A stretch of 64,000 nt of DNA from Jiella flava (GCF_017349315.1 NZ_JAFMPP010000005.1:1-64000), one strand, 5' to 3'; positions 11,756 to 21,744 are shown, numbered from the stretch's first letter. Translations and numbers: made by a program. Notes: generated by a model not told the origin, from the letters alone.

Positions 11756-13528
11756 TCAAACCGGCTTCACCCTGTCGTGACCGGCCATGGCCGGCATTCC
11801 TGTCTCGCCTGTCCGTCCGAGGCTCTGGCTGAGCCTGGCAGTATCGTGGAACAGCAATACCTCCAGTGACCGGGTCGTGCCGCGCAATTCGGCGATCCGC
11901 CGTTCGCCGCCCACCGCTTCGCCGATTTCCGCCAGCGCCGCCATCTCGGCCGAGACGGCCAGCGCGGCCTCATGGGTCTTGGCGAAATCCTGCAGCCGCG
12001 ACGCGGTGTTGATCGTCCGACCGAGGGCGGTTCGGGTAAGGCGGGGAGTGGTGCCGCCGCCGATCTGGCCGAAGATCGCCGGGCCGCCATGGACGCCGAT
12101 TGCAACCCGCAGCGGGCTTTCCCACTCCCGAGCGTTTTCGGCGTTCATCGCCTCGACGGTCTGCAGGATGGCGCAGGCGGCCTGAAGGGCGTCGCGAGCC
12201 GAGTCCTCGATCTTGCCGGGCTTGGAAAACAGCGCCATCACGCCGTCGCCCATGAACTTGTCGATCTCGCCGCCATGGGCCTCGATCTGCCGCGCCACGC
12301 GGTCGAAATAGGCATTGAGCAGATGGACGACGTCATAGGGCAGCCATCGTTCGGAGATGCCGGTGAAGCCGCGCAGATCGGCAAAAAGTGCCACGACCTC
12401 GCGCTCGACGCCGAAGCGGTAGGGATCATCGGCGGGGGCGGTGGCGTAGATCTCGCCGGCACCGACCAGGCGGCGTACCACAATGTCTCGGCTCGGGCGG
12501 TACTGGCAGGCGAGGCGAACGTTCGGTGGCGCCTTGATCTTGGCCAGCAACTGTCGTTCTGCGACATTCGGGGGATCGGCGGCCGCGTCGTGTCCTTTGA
12601 GCACCAGGACGCGGCAGGTGGAGCACCGCGCCCGGCCGTTGCAGGCCGATGCATGCGGGATTTCCGCGGCGCGGCTGGCATCGAGGACGGTGCCGCCCCT
12701 GCGCGCCACAACCGCCTGCTTGCCGCCGTCACCAGCCTCATAGACGATGACCAGCCGCCGCCGGCCGCGTCTGAGCAGCGGGCGTGCGACATGGAACAGC
12801 GCCAGCATCGCCAGGCCGGCGAGGACGACATTGCGGGTGGTGTTGGCTGCGGCGAGAATCTCTGGCGGAATGCCGGGCGCGCCGCCGGCTGCGACGACGG
12901 CCCGCCCGCCGGTGATGAAACCGGTAAAGGCGAAGATCACCATTGCCGTCGCCAAAGCGGCAAAGCCGGTGACGGACTTGGCGTAGAAGGGCTTGGCCCG
13001 CAGCCATTGGTGGATGCCGATGCAGCCATGCATCCAGACCAAAGCGAGCAGCACGGTCTGCAGCAGGATCCCGCCCGGCCAGAGCTGTGACAAAAGCTGC
13101 CGGTAGCCGACCCGCACGCCCCAGAACGCTTCCGCCCCGCGGGTGTCGACAATGTGCGGCAGCAACAGGATCGGGATGGCGAGACCGGTGATCGCCTGGA
13201 CGATCTGGGCGATGGGCAGGCGCCAGTTATAGCGGGTGACGATGGCGTTCAGACCCAGCACGACATGTACCAGTAGAGCACCATAAAGCAGCACCGTGCC
13301 GACAGGATTGTCCCAGACCAGGATTTTGAGTCGGGCGCCCGCCCCGAGTGCGTCGAGCGAGATGTTGCCAAGCGCGTGATTGATGAGATGGGTTGCCGAA
13401 TAGGCGAAGAGAATGACGCCGGAGACGAGCCGCCAGCGCAATGGATTGCGCAGCGGGGCGGGAATTTTTCGCCGCAACGCGCGGCGGATGGTGCCGGGGG
13501 ATCGGCGCTGACTGATGAACGGGCCCAT
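11756..13528 (-). CDS. Membrane-bound class III adenylate/guanylate cyclase with [2Fe-2S] ferredoxin domain
   Basis: 590 residues from the ATG at 13528 (GGAAAG upstream). Order of parts: a His-rich membrane anchor with about six hydrophobic segments (about 35-255; His in SATHLINHAL, LVHVVLG, LLLPHIV and WMHGCIGIHQW); a ferredoxin domain with C296-X5-C302-X2-C305 and C341; and a class III cyclase domain with metal Asp residues in FADLRGFT (D384) and MGDGVMALF (D428), and the Asn/Arg of GRTINTASRLQ. The anchor resembles heme-b succinate dehydrogenase-type subunits and the diheme anchor of the redox-regulated CyaC of Sinorhizobium meliloti. I infer redox- or quinone-gated cAMP synthesis. Whether ATP or GTP is used is not certain. 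Confidence 0.85.
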   Translation of the reverse strand: MGPFISQRRSPGTIRRALRRKIPAPLRNPLRWRLVSGVILFAYSATHLINHALGNISLDALGAGARLKILVWDNPVGTVLLYGALLVHVVLGLNAIVTRYNWRLPIAQIVQAITGLAIPILLLPHIVDTRGAEAFWGVRVGYRQLLSQLWPGGILLQTVLLALVWMHGCIGIHQWLRAKPFYAKSVTGFAALATAMVIFAFTGFITGGRAVVAAGGAPGIPPEILAAANTTRNVVLAGLAMLALFHVARPLLRRGRRRLVIVYEAGDGGKQAVVARRGGTVLDASRAAEIPHASACNGRARCSTCRVLVLKGHDAAADPPNVAERQLLAKIKAPPNVRLACQYRPSRDIVVRRLVGAGEIYATAPADDPYRFGVEREVVALFADLRGFTGISERWLPYDVVHLLNAYFDRVARQIEAHGGEIDKFMGDGVMALFSKPGKIEDSARDALQAACAILQTVEAMNAENAREWESPLRVAIGVHGGPAIFGQIGGGTTPRLTRTALGRTINTASRLQDFAKTHEAALAVSAEMAALAEIGEAVGGERRIAELRGTTRSLEVLLFHDTARLSQSLGRTGETGMPAMAGHDRVKPV

Positions 13529-13716
13529 CGCGATTCTTTCCGCCCCAATGCTTGCCGCCGCAAGGTTTTGCCTTTGACGGGAGGCCCCATCTTCCCGTGG
13601 GTCACAAACCCAGCCCACCCGATCGGCGGCCTGTGCATGTCGATTCCGCAGCGCAGCTTCCTGCCGATCGCCCGGCATCGGTCGAAAGGGAAGGAAAGGA
13701 ACGGCGCGGACGTTCC

Positions 13717-14625
13717 CTATGCTCCCAGCGGACTTGCCTTGTCCATCGATCGACAGAGGATTTCGGCGAACGCTGCGTAATCATTCCGGCGAACGGCGGT
13801 CGGGCGGAAGGTCAGCACCAGGCGCCGCGAGGGGGCTGGGGCAGTCATCCGCATAATCGCGATTCCGTCGCCCTTGGCCTCGTCGGCAACGGCCATGTCG
13901 GGGATCAGTGTTGCGCCGAGTCCGCCGGCGACCATGCGAAGAATTGTCGTCAGGCTCGTCGCTCCGAGCCTCGCCAATTCGTGATCACCGGCGATGCGGC
14001 AGATGTCGAGCGCCTGTGTCCGCAGACAGTGCCCTTCCTCAAGGAGAATCATGCGTTGGCGCGAGAGTTCGTGCAGCGGCACGGGATCGGGCAGCGTCGC
14101 TGCGAGATTAGCCGGGACCGCGAGGTGGAAGGGATCGTCGAACAGCGTGATCGTCTCGACATCCGGCGCTTCCAGCGGCTCGGCCAACACCGCGCAATCG
14201 ATTTCGCCGTTCTTCAGATCCTCGATCAAGCGTTCGGTGATGCTTTCACGCACCTGGCATTCGAGACCGGGAACCTCGGCGGCCAGGACCGGCAGCAGCC
14301 GTGGCAGGAGATAGGGGGCGACAGTCGCGATCATGCCGACCCGCAGGCGGCTGCCAAGGACACTGGCCTTGCGGTCGGCGAGACTTTCCAGATCGCGCAC
14401 TTCGGTCAGGATCCGCCGCACCCGGTCGGCGACAAGCTCGCCGTCGGCAGTGAGAAACACGCCGGCCGGCCCGCGGGTGAACAGCGCGGTGCCCATCAGA
14501 TCTTCGAGTTGCGCAATCTGACCGGAGAGCGCCGGCTGACTGATGTTCAGGCGCCTCGCCGCGCGACCAAAATGATGTGTCTCGGCAAGGGTCTGAAAAT
14601 AGCGGATCTGTCGGAGTGTGAGCAT
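13717..14625 (-). CDS. oxyR: LysR-type hydrogen peroxide-sensing regulator OxyR
   Basis: 302 residues. N-terminal winged HTH (MLTLRQIRYFQTLAETHHFGRAA..ISQPALSGQI), then the LysR substrate domain. The peroxide-sensing cysteines are present as C200 and C209 in GHCLRTQALDIC, nine residues apart as in the family (C199/C208 in E. coli). Oxidation to a disulfide converts it to an activator of catalase and related genes. It is divergent from the catalase gene with 137 bases between them, the common oxyR-kat arrangement. Confidence 0.93.
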   Translation of the reverse strand: MLTLRQIRYFQTLAETHHFGRAARRLNISQPALSGQIAQLEDLMGTALFTRGPAGVFLTADGELVADRVRRILTEVRDLESLADRKASVLGSRLRVGMIATVAPYLLPRLLPVLAAEVPGLECQVRESITERLIEDLKNGEIDCAVLAEPLEAPDVETITLFDDPFHLAVPANLAATLPDPVPLHELSRQRMILLEEGHCLRTQALDICRIAGDHELARLGATSLTTILRMVAGGLGATLIPDMAVADEAKGDGIAIMRMTAPAPSRRLVLTFRPTAVRRNDYAAFAEILCRSMDKASPLGA

Positions 14626-14762
14626 CGCGATAAGTTATGCTGATCGTGTGGCGGAAGAAATACGATTGGAGATGATTGCGCCATTCCTACATAACGTTTT
14701 GGAAGAATTCCAAGGCCCGTGCATCAACACGGGCTGCCATTCGAAGACGAGGGAGGCCTTTC
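14626..14762. promoter_or_regulatory. Divergent oxyR/catalase promoter region
   Basis: The 137-base spacer contains GATAAGTTATGCTGATCGTG at the oxyR end and CATAACGTTTTGG near the catalase side, both rich in ATA/TAT half-sites that could form LysR-type (T-N11-A) OxyR sites. GGGAGG precedes the catalase ATG. The assignment rests on gene order; no full OxyR consensus was recognised. Confidence 0.5.
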
Positions 14763-16319
14763 ATGGCTGATCGCAACACTCTTCGCACCTCCGCCGGTGC
14801 CCCCTGGCCGAATAACCAGGATTCGCTGACCGCGGGCGAACGCGGCCCGCTGCTCTTGCAGGATTATCAGCTGATCGAGAAGCTCGCGCATCAAAACCGC
14901 GAGCGCATTCCAGAGCGAACGGTTCACGCCAAGGGCTGGGGTGCTCATGGCAAGCTGGTGATCACCGAAGACATCTCAAAATACACCAAGGCCAAGTGCT
15001 TGCAGAAGGGTGTCGAGACGCCGATGCTGGCGCGCTTTTCGACGGTCGCCGGCGAACAGGGCGCGGCCGATCACGAGCGGGACGTGCGCGGTTTCGCGCT
15101 GAAGTTCTACACCGAGGACGGCAACTGGGACATGGTCGGCAACAACACGCCGGTCTTCTTCGTCCGCGATCCGTACAAGTTCCCGGACTTCATCCATACT
15201 CAGAAGCGTCATCCCAAGACCAACATGCGCTCGCCGACCGCCATGTTCGACTTCTGGTCGCTGTCGCCCGAGGCGCTGCATCAGGTGACGATCCTGATGT
15301 CCGACCGCGGCCTGCCGCAGTCACCGATGCACATGAACGGCTATGGTTCCCATACCTACTCGCTGTGGACCGATGCCGGCGAGCGATATTGGGTCAAGTT
15401 CCACTACAAGACCCAGCAGGGCCACGACTTCTTCACCAATGATGAAGCCGAACAGATCATCGGCAAGACCCGCGAGGGCTACCAGGAGCGGCTGTTCAAC
15501 GCGATCGAGGACGGGCAGTATCCGCGTTGGAAGTTCCAGATCCAGGTGATGGCCGAGACTGACGCCGAGACCTGCGACTTCAATCCGTTCGATCTCACCA
15601 AGGTCTGGCCGCATGACCAGTTCCCGATGATCGACGTTGGCTATTTCGAGCTGAACCGGAACCCGGACAACTACTTCGCCGAGATCGAGAACGCCGCCTT
15701 CTCGCCGTCGAACATCGTGCCGGGCATCTCGTTCTCGCCGGACAGAATGCTGCAGGCTCGCGTCTTTTCCTACGCCGACGCCCATCGCTACCGGCTCGGC
15801 ACCCACTACGAGACGATCCCGGTGAACCGCCCGGTCATGGAGGTCCATAACTACCACAAGGACGGCACGATGAACGTGTTCGGCGGCGTGCGCACCGGCA
15901 ACGAGAACGCCTATTACGAGCCGAATTCCTATGGCGATCAGGGCGCGGCCCTCGAAGACCGCTCAGCTCAAGAGCCGCCGCTGAAGATCTCCGGCGATGC
16001 CGCCCGCTATGATCACACCCGGTATGACGACTACGCCCAGGTTCGCGCGCTCGTCACCAAGGTGATGAATGAGGAGCAGCGCCAGCGCCTCTACAAGAAT
16101 ATGGGTGGCGCCATGGCCGGCATCCCCTCCGAGATCGCCGAGCGTTGGTTTGGCCATCTCAAGCAGGTCGACCCGGCTTACGAGGCGGGCGTGCGGGCGG
16201 CATGGAATGACGCGAACGCCTCGGCCGAGTATCAGGCCAACTCCCACCCGGTGACCGGCAACACGCCGCAGCAGACCGAAGGCAACGCCGCCGGTGACCG
16301 CCCGCAGGCGGCCGAATGA
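14763..16319 (+). CDS. Monofunctional heme catalase (small-subunit type)
   Basis: 518 residues from the ATG at 14763, which has GGGAGG upstream. Active-site His in [12 protein letters not shown] (H55), distal Asn in [11 protein letters not shown] (about N128) and proximal heme Tyr in [14 protein letters not shown] (Y337) are all present. The length fits clade 3 small-subunit catalases (KatA/KatB-like). It degrades H2O2 to water and oxygen. It is expected to be OxyR-controlled from the shared upstream region. A strong hairpin follows at 16381. Confidence 0.93.
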   Translation: MADRNTLRTSAGAPWPNNQDSLTAGERGPLLLQDYQLIEKLAHQNRERIPERTVHAKGWGAHGKLVITEDISKYTKAKCLQKGVETPMLARFSTVAGEQGAADHERDVRGFALKFYTEDGNWDMVGNNTPVFFVRDPYKFPDFIHTQKRHPKTNMRSPTAMFDFWSLSPEALHQVTILMSDRGLPQSPMHMNGYGSHTYSLWTDAGERYWVKFHYKTQQGHDFFTNDEAEQIIGKTREGYQERLFNAIEDGQYPRWKFQIQVMAETDAETCDFNPFDLTKVWPHDQFPMIDVGYFELNRNPDNYFAEIENAAFSPSNIVPGISFSPDRMLQARVFSYADAHRYRLGTHYETIPVNRPVMEVHNYHKDGTMNVFGGVRTGNENAYYEPNSYGDQGAALEDRSAQEPPLKISGDAARYDHTRYDDYAQVRALVTKVMNEEQRQRLYKNMGGAMAGIPSEIAERWFGHLKQVDPAYEAGVRAAWNDANASAEYQANSHPVTGNTPQQTEGNAAGDRPQAAE

Positions 16320-16380
16320 CCGTCGGAACGCTCGGTCGAGCGGCCGACCAAGCGTTGGGCGTTTTCGCGAGATGAAATGA

Positions 16381-16413
16381 CAAAGGGCCGGAGCGTCACG
16401 CTCCGGCCCTTTG
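16381..16413 (+). terminator. Strong intrinsic terminator after the catalase gene
   Basis: Perfect 15-bp stem CAAAGGGCCGGAGCG and its reverse complement around a TCA loop, 61 bases after the catalase stop. The stem ends in CCCTTTG with only a short T run, so it can act in both orientations. Confidence 0.8.
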
Positions 16414-16438
16414 TGCGTGTGCTCTTTGCGGCACCGTT

Positions 16439-16520
16439 ACAGTATCGACGCGACAATCGGAATCGATTTTCGGGCCGATGCTGTAGAACGCCCTGCGACC
16501 GATCGGACAGGCCCTCCCAG
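16439..16520 (+). repeat. Dispersed palindromic intergenic element, copy A (partly degenerate)
   Basis: Contains the core ATCGGAATCGATTTTCGGG flanked by ACAGTATCG and CGATGCTGT, then GAACGCCCTGCGACCGATCGG, a degraded second palindrome. The same mosaic recurs at 22316, 28108, 34907 (inverted) and 50001. Confidence 0.75.
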
Positions 16521-16603
16521 GGCTGCATGGCTGCGATGCGAGCGCCCCGATTGCTGCGGCGCACAAGACGTCTTACGTCAGCACCGCAAGCAGGAGAGAT
16601 GCC

Positions 16604-16765
16604 ATGAAATTCACCACGAAACTCCGCTCGATCCTTGGTGGCGAGAGCCGCGAGTCCCGCGAACGCAACTATCTCGAACAATCGGTCTCTTTGATCGATC
16701 TTGAGCGGCGGCAGCGCGAGATCGATCGCGGCTTGTTCTCCGCAATGGGTCGATTCCCGTTCTGA
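16604..16765 (+). CDS. DUF3563-like small protein
   Basis: A 53-residue frame starting MKFTTKLRSILGG with AGGAGA six to eleven bases before the ATG. The central NYLEQSVSLIDLERRQREID matches the pattern of DUF3563 proteins (YLaqSvDlaDLErRmReld). The function of the family is unknown; the short charged amphipathic helix suggests a regulator or stress-related peptide. It lies downstream of the catalase terminator and repeat copy A, so it is probably transcribed from its own promoter. Confidence 0.7.
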   Translation: MKFTTKLRSILGGESRESRERNYLEQSVSLIDLERRQREIDRGLFSAMGRFPF

Positions 16766-16789
16766 TCGATCCGGGTCGGCCCTCGGAAA

Positions 16790-17419
16790 TTACTTCGTTC
16801 CATACATCCGGTCGCCGGCATCACCGAGGCCGGGAACGATGTAGCCCTTTTCGTTCAATTGGTTATCGATCGCGGCGGTGAACACCGGGACGTCCGGATG
16901 ACTTGAACAGAAGCGTTCGAGGCCCTCCGGCGCCGCGAGCAGGCACAAGAAGCGAATGTTGCGCGCACCGCGCTCCTTCAGCTTGTCGATTGCGGCGATG
17001 GCCGAGTTGGCCGTCGCCAGCATTGGATCGACGACGATGATGAGGCGGTCGGCGAGGTTTTCCGGCGCCTTGAAATAATATTCCACCGGCTGCAGCGTGT
17101 CGTGATCGCGATACAGGCCGATATGGGCGACGCGCGCTGCCGGAACCAGATCGAGCATACCTTCCAAGAGGCCGTTGCCGGCGCGCAGGATCGAGGCGAA
17201 GACCAGCTTCTTCCCCTCGAGCGTCGGCGAGTCGATCGTCGCGAGCGGGGTCTCGATCTGCTTTGTCGTCAAGTCGAGATTGCGCGTGACCTCGTAGCAC
17301 AACAGCGTCGAAATCTCGCGGAGCAGGCGGCGGAAGCTCGCCGTCGAGGTTTCCTTGTCGCGCATGATCGTCAGCTTGTGCTGCACCAGCGGGTGGTCGA
17401 TGACGGTAACGCCGTCCAT
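16790..17419 (-). CDS. upp: Uracil phosphoribosyltransferase
   Basis: 209 residues, the standard Upp length. It starts [24 protein letters not shown] and contains [16 protein letters not shown], the PRPP-binding region [13 protein letters not shown], and the C-terminal [17 protein letters not shown]. It converts uracil and PRPP to UMP in the cytoplasm. It is downstream of deoB-add on the same strand after a gap of about 180 bases, forming a nucleoside and base salvage block. Confidence 0.96.
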   Translation of the reverse strand: MDGVTVIDHPLVQHKLTIMRDKETSTASFRRLLREISTLLCYEVTRNLDLTTKQIETPLATIDSPTLEGKKLVFASILRAGNGLLEGMLDLVPAARVAHIGLYRDHDTLQPVEYYFKAPENLADRLIIVVDPMLATANSAIAAIDKLKERGARNIRFLCLLAAPEGLERFCSSHPDVPVFTAAIDNQLNEKGYIVPGLGDAGDRMYGTK

Positions 17420-17599
17420 GAGGTCTCGCTTTTTTTGTCGTTCGCGTTGCGTTTGCGGGCGACCGCCGCCGCCCCAGGCTCACGCCTTGACGTCGGGTCT
17501 ACAGCATCGATCCCCAAACCAAAATCGCTTTTCAAAGGCGGCGCAAGACAAAACGGCGCGGTGGCGCCCGCCGCCTTGGGCATATCCGTGAGCAATCCG

Positions 17600-18631
17600 C
17601 TACGGCCTCGTTGCCGGCGCGCCACCCGCGATCGCCGCGACTTGCAGGCGGTCCAGCAGTTGGCGGCGCACATCCTCTTCGATGAAAGCCGCTTCCAGCG
17701 CCGTGCGCGTGAAGGCGAGGCGGTGCGCGGCGTCGAGCCCGATCTTGGCGGCAAGCGCGAATTCGCGGCGAAGATCGGTCTGAAAGAAGGGTGGGTCGTC
17801 CGAACCGAGGGTGACCCGGACGCCGGCTTCGAACAGTCGTTTCAACGGGTGTTCGGCGAGGCTGGGAAAGACGCCGAGTGCCAGATTCGAGCCAGGGCAG
17901 ATTTCAAGGACAATGCCCGCATCAACGATCTGCCGGACGAGATCTTGATCCTCGATCGCGCGAACGCCGTGGCCGATGCGCGAAGGTTTCAGCGCCGCGA
18001 TGGCGCTGCGCACGCTTTCGGCTCCGCATAATTCGCCGGCATGGGCGGTAAGCCCGAGCCCGGCGTCGCGGGCAATGTCGAAGGCGCGGATAAAGTCGCG
18101 CGGGTCTCCCTGCCGCTCGTCGCCGGCCAATCCGAATCCGGTGATAAGGGGGACAGTCGCTTCGGCGGCAAACCGGGCGGCCGCTTCGACGGCTTCAGCA
18201 CCGAGATGGCGGACACCGACGACGATCATGCGGGCTTCGATGCCGGTCTCTGCGCGCGCCCGGGCGATGCCGTCCGCAATCCCCGCGGCATAGCGTTCGG
18301 GCGCGATGCCGCTTGCGGTCGCATGATCGGGGGAGATGAAGAGTTCCGCATAAAGCGCGCCGTCGGCGGCGATGCCGGTGAGATAGGCATGGGCGAGATC
18401 GGCATAATCAGCTTCGGTTCGAAATACCGTCGATGCAAGATCATAGGCGGTGATGAAGCTGGAAAAATCGTGCCAGACATACGCGCCGTTGCGCAAGATC
18501 GCCGAGACGTCGACCCCGTATCGGCTGGCGAGCTCTTGAACGAGCGCGGGCGGAGCGGCGCCCTCGATATGGCAATGCAGCTCGGCGAGGGGAAAGCGTG
18601 GCGGCGTTTCCGAGTTTGATGAAACCCTCAA
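17600..18631 (-). CDS. add: Adenosine deaminase
   Basis: 343 residues. Zinc-binding His pair in ELHCHIEG (H19, H21), [14 protein letters not shown], the [11 protein letters not shown] block and [11 protein letters not shown]-like [11 protein letters not shown] with the paired Asp residues. It deaminates adenosine or deoxyadenosine to inosine. The start appears to be a TTG that overlaps the deoB stop (TTGA), with no ATG or GTG between it and the first motif, so translation is probably coupled to deoB. Confidence 0.92.
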   Translation of the reverse strand: MRVSSNSETPPRFPLAELHCHIEGAAPPALVQELASRYGVDVSAILRNGAYVWHDFSSFITAYDLASTVFRTEADYADLAHAYLTGIAADGALYAELFISPDHATASGIAPERYAAGIADGIARARAETGIEARMIVVGVRHLGAEAVEAAARFAAEATVPLITGFGLAGDERQGDPRDFIRAFDIARDAGLGLTAHAGELCGAESVRSAIAALKPSRIGHGVRAIEDQDLVRQIVDAGIVLEICPGSNLALGVFPSLAEHPLKRLFEAGVRVTLGSDDPPFFQTDLRREFALAAKIGLDAAHRLAFTRTALEAAFIEEDVRRQLLDRLQVAAIAGGAPATRP

Positions 18632-19824
18632 AGGAAGCTTCTGCCGTGTTCGCCGGGGGAAAGACCGAGATGGGCGGCGACACTCTCTCCGATATCGGCA
18701 AAACTCTCGCGCCGGCCGATCGGTTTCGGCTCGACATCGGGGCCGAAGGCGAGCACCGGAACGACCTCGCGGGTATGGTCGGTGCCGGCAAAGGTCGGAT
18801 CGCAGCCATGGTCGGCGGTGGCGATCGCGAGGTCACCGCGGCGCATTCGCTGCTCCAGTTCCGGCAGGCGGGCATCGAAGGCTTCCAGGGCGGCGGCGTA
18901 GCCGACGACGTTTCGACGATGGCCATAGATCATGTCGAAGTCGATAAAATTGGCGAAGATCAAATCGCCGTCCTTGGCGCCGTCGAGAGCTTCGAGCATG
19001 CGATCGAACAGCGCCATATTCCCATCGCCCTTCAGCGATTGCGAGATGCCGCGATGGGCGAAGATGTCGGCGATCTTGCCGATGGCATGGACGCTGCGGC
19101 CGCTTGCTACGGCGCGTTCAAGCAAGGTCGGCTGGGGGGGAGGAACGGAATAGTCGCGCCGATTGGCCGTCCGAGTGAAGCTTTCGGCACTTTCGCCAAT
19201 GAAGGGTCGAGCGATCACCCGGCCGATATTCAGCGGATCGAGATGGCGGCGGGCGATGGCGCAAAGGGCGAACAGCCGATCGAGGCCGAAACGCTCTTCA
19301 TGCGCGGCGATCTGTAGAACGCTGTCGGACGAGGTGTAGAAGATCGGCTTGCCGGTCGCGATACTGGCTTCGCCGAGTTCGCGGATGATCTCGGTGCCCG
19401 AGGCATGCTTGTCACCGAGGATTCCAGGAAGGTCGGCTTCGTCGACGATCTGCCGGATCAACTCGGCCGGGAAAGCGGGAATCGTTTGGGGAAAATAGCC
19501 CCAGTCGAAGAGCACCGGCACGCCGGCGATCTCCCAGTGGCCGGACGGCGTGTCCTTGCCATGGGAGATTTCCATCGCTGAGCCCCAGATGGCCTGCGGG
19601 CGCAGCACCGACCCGCCGCGCCCCGCGGCGGCAAACAGGCCGAGCCGTTCGAGATTGGGAAGGGCAAGCGGACCCCGGCGCAATCCCGGCTTGTCGGCTT
19701 CGCCCGCTTGGCAGGCCGCCGCGATGTGGCCGAAGGTATCGGCCCCCTCGTCGCCGAATGCCGCGGCATCCGGCGCGGCGCCGATCCCGAAGGAATCGAG
19801 GACCATGATGATCGCCCGCGCCAT
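18628..19824 (-). CDS. deoB: Phosphopentomutase
   Basis: 398 residues. Opens [30 protein letters not shown] with the metal-binding Asp, and ends with [26 protein letters not shown], the alkaline-phosphatase-superfamily metal site. It interconverts (deoxy)ribose 1- and 5-phosphates in nucleoside breakdown. AAGGAG lies just before the ATG. It overlaps add by four bases, indicating an operon. Confidence 0.95.
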   Translation of the reverse strand: MARAIIMVLDSFGIGAAPDAAAFGDEGADTFGHIAAACQAGEADKPGLRRGPLALPNLERLGLFAAAGRGGSVLRPQAIWGSAMEISHGKDTPSGHWEIAGVPVLFDWGYFPQTIPAFPAELIRQIVDEADLPGILGDKHASGTEIIRELGEASIATGKPIFYTSSDSVLQIAAHEERFGLDRLFALCAIARRHLDPLNIGRVIARPFIGESAESFTRTANRRDYSVPPPQPTLLERAVASGRSVHAIGKIADIFAHRGISQSLKGDGNMALFDRMLEALDGAKDGDLIFANFIDFDMIYGHRRNVVGYAAALEAFDARLPELEQRMRRGDLAIATADHGCDPTFAGTDHTREVVPVLAFGPDVEPKPIGRRESFADIGESVAAHLGLSPGEHGRSFL

Positions 19825-19923
19825 GTCGCTCCTTTCGTCCGCGTCGACGCAAGAGAGCGCACCGACATCCTTGCGGTCAATATGTGGGAATGCGCCTGTC
19901 GATCGACAGACCGCGAGCGCCGG

Positions 19924-20514
19924 TCAGCAGCCGCTGCAGGTCACGTGGTCGGAGAGGCGCGGAGTGATATAGCTGGTCTCGCCCATGACGATCGGGCCGA
20001 CTAGGCCAAAACCGCTGAAGGTCTCGTAGGAGTAATAGGCTTCCGCGACGATGAAATAGGTTGACGTTCGGCCGGCGAAGGCGCTGGGCAGGGTGTAGAC
20101 GTCGCCGGCATGAAGCTCGGTGGTTCCGACCAAGGTGTTGCGCGAGCGCGTCCAGTCCACCGTCGCCTTGCCGTTCGCGTCGATCTTCACCTGCGTGACA
20201 CGCAGGAAGATCTTCGATGCGTCATAGGGCTGCATCAAGGAGGCGGTGACGTTGAGCAGGCCGTTCAGTTCGGATGGGGTGACCGCCGTGACCTGACCGA
20301 CAAGGTCGCCGATGGTGCTGGCCGCATTGTGGATCTTGCGATTGATCGACAGTGCGATGGTGGTATCGGAGCCCGCCATATAGAGAAGCGCGATGAAGGG
20401 GACGACCAGGGCGAATTCGACCGCGGCGGCACCGCGACGATCGCGGGCAAGGCAAAGCAGGCGCGCGGCGGCGCTTTCAACGGCGAAAAGGACCGTTTCG
20501 CAGAGCCGTGCCAT
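19924..20514 (-). CDS. TadE/TadG-like pilus assembly pseudopilin
   Basis: 196 residues from the ATG at 20514. After a short basic N-terminus it has DRRGAAAVEFALVVPFIALLYMAG, the TadE-like prepilin/TM segment with the conserved Glu, followed by an extracytoplasmic region rich in Ser/Thr and ending TCSGC. The start overlaps the previous gene's stop as TGATG, so it is translationally coupled. It is predicted to be a minor component of a Tad/Flp pilus. Confidence 0.75.
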   Translation of the reverse strand: MARLCETVLFAVESAAARLLCLARDRRGAAAVEFALVVPFIALLYMAGSDTTIALSINRKIHNAASTIGDLVGQVTAVTPSELNGLLNVTASLMQPYDASKIFLRVTQVKIDANGKATVDWTRSRNTLVGTTELHAGDVYTLPSAFAGRTSTYFIVAEAYYSYETFSGFGLVGPIVMGETSYITPRLSDHVTCSGC

Positions 20515-21116
20515 CAATAGGGCTCCGTGATGAAGGCAGCGCTGCCGACGATGATGAAGCTGTGATCCTTGGTGTCGGTGATCAGATCGCGCAGGAAATC
20601 GATGTCGATTGGCCATTTGTAATAGGCCTTGAGCGCGGTGATTTTTCCGCCGGACGGCGTCGAATAGGAAAAGCCGCTGGAATCGATGTCGCCATCCTTC
20701 ATCGGCACACTCGTCGGCACGTCTCCGAACGACGTATAGGTCTTCAGATCGATCTGAAGCTTCGAGCAGTCGAACAGGAAATTGACCTCGTCGCAAAGCT
20801 TTTGCTTGAATGCCGCTTCGTTCATCTCCGCCTCGGTGATCTGGCCGGTGCGGACCTCGCGGCCGATTTTCGCGACGGCGCGATCCATCACCAGCTCTGC
20901 CATGAAGGTCGTCGCGGTCTCGAGCAGGATGAGCATCAGAACGAAGAAGGGAAAGGCAAGAATGGCGAATTCGATCGTCGTTACGCCATGTCTGTCGCGC
21001 AGAAAGGGCAGGATGCCCCGGCGCTTCGGCCTGGAAGAGGCGGCGCTCGTCGGTCCAGCGTCTGCGTGCATCGGCAGCCCTTGTACGGCATCGAGATCAA
21101 AGCCGGAGAGTATCAC
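20514..21116 (-). CDS. TadE-family pilus assembly protein
   Basis: 200 residues from a GTG at 21116; an ATG at 21071 with AAGGGC upstream would give 185. DRHGVTTIEFAILAFPFFVLMLILLE is a TadE-type N-terminal segment with the conserved Glu. The periplasmic part has two cysteines (LCDEVNFLFDCSK). First gene of a two-gene unit with the following pseudopilin. These proteins are minor pilins needed for Flp pilus assembly. Confidence 0.78.
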   Translation of the reverse strand: MILSGFDLDAVQGLPMHADAGPTSAASSRPKRRGILPFLRDRHGVTTIEFAILAFPFFVLMLILLETATTFMAELVMDRAVAKIGREVRTGQITEAEMNEAAFKQKLCDEVNFLFDCSKLQIDLKTYTSFGDVPTSVPMKDGDIDSSGFSYSTPSGGKITALKAYYKWPIDIDFLRDLITDTKDHSFIIVGSAAFITEPY

Positions 21117-21276
21117 AGCTGGGCCTTAGAAAACCGTTACGTTTGACATCCAAAATGGGCGTGTTCGACAGATCGCAACAGTTGCGTGGCGAACCGCCGC
21201 GCGATCCATGCGATGCTTCTGCGACGGCGATGTGACAGACATTCGCCGCGCCTGTCGCCTGCCGGCCCCGGGGGCC

Positions 21277-21744
21277 TCAGTTTTTGGCGGCTTGTTCGGC
21301 GATGTTTTGGCGCTGGGTCTGCTGCTGGATCGCCACGCCGAAGTTTTCCATATCGTCGCCCACAGTGGCCGTCGGCACGCACTCGGGCGTGCAGGCATAG
21401 GTCGCGCGGCTCGCCTGGCGGTAAACCCGCACCGTATCCTTTTCGAAGGTACCGACCGAGACCCTCTCGTCGACGATTGGATTGCCCTTTTGATCGAGAA
21501 TGACGATGTTGGTGATGCCGCTTGCCTTGCCGGTCATCACAAGGCGGTTGCTGGACAGAACCTGCACGTCGACAATCGACGGATTGCCGACGATGACCGT
21601 GTTGGCCGGCCGATCGAGTTGGATCACCTTGGCCTGATCCATGTCGACCATGATCATCCGCTCATCGGCCTTTGCTGCGCCCAGGCCGACCGAAATCAGG
21701 ATCGCGGCGCAGAAAAAGGAAGAGATCAGACGGCAGGGCAACAT
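21277..21744 (-). CDS. Pilus assembly protein with CpaC/RcpA N-terminal domain only
   Basis: 155 residues from the ATG at 21744, chosen because it begins a clear signal peptide (MLPCRLISSFFCAAILISVGLGAAKA); an ATG at 21801 is possible. The mature part shows IQLDRPANTVIVGNPSIVDVQVLSSNRLVMTGKASGITNI, the pilus_N domain found at the start of CpaC secretins. The secretin pore itself is absent. It is a periplasmic protein that may cooperate with a full CpaC encoded elsewhere. Confidence 0.8.
   Translation of the reverse strand: MLPCRLISSFFCAAILISVGLGAAKADERMIMVDMDQAKVIQLDRPANTVIVGNPSIVDVQVLSSNRLVMTGKASGITNIVILDQKGNPIVDERVSVGTFEKDTVRVYRQASRATYACTPECVPTATVGDDMENFGVAIQQQTQRQNIAEQAAKN

Noticed and set aside
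17490-17545. ACAGCATCGATCC...AAAATCGCTTTTC as another copy of the dispersed repeat
   Set aside because: Only short scattered matches; neither the perfect stem nor the distal palindrome is present.
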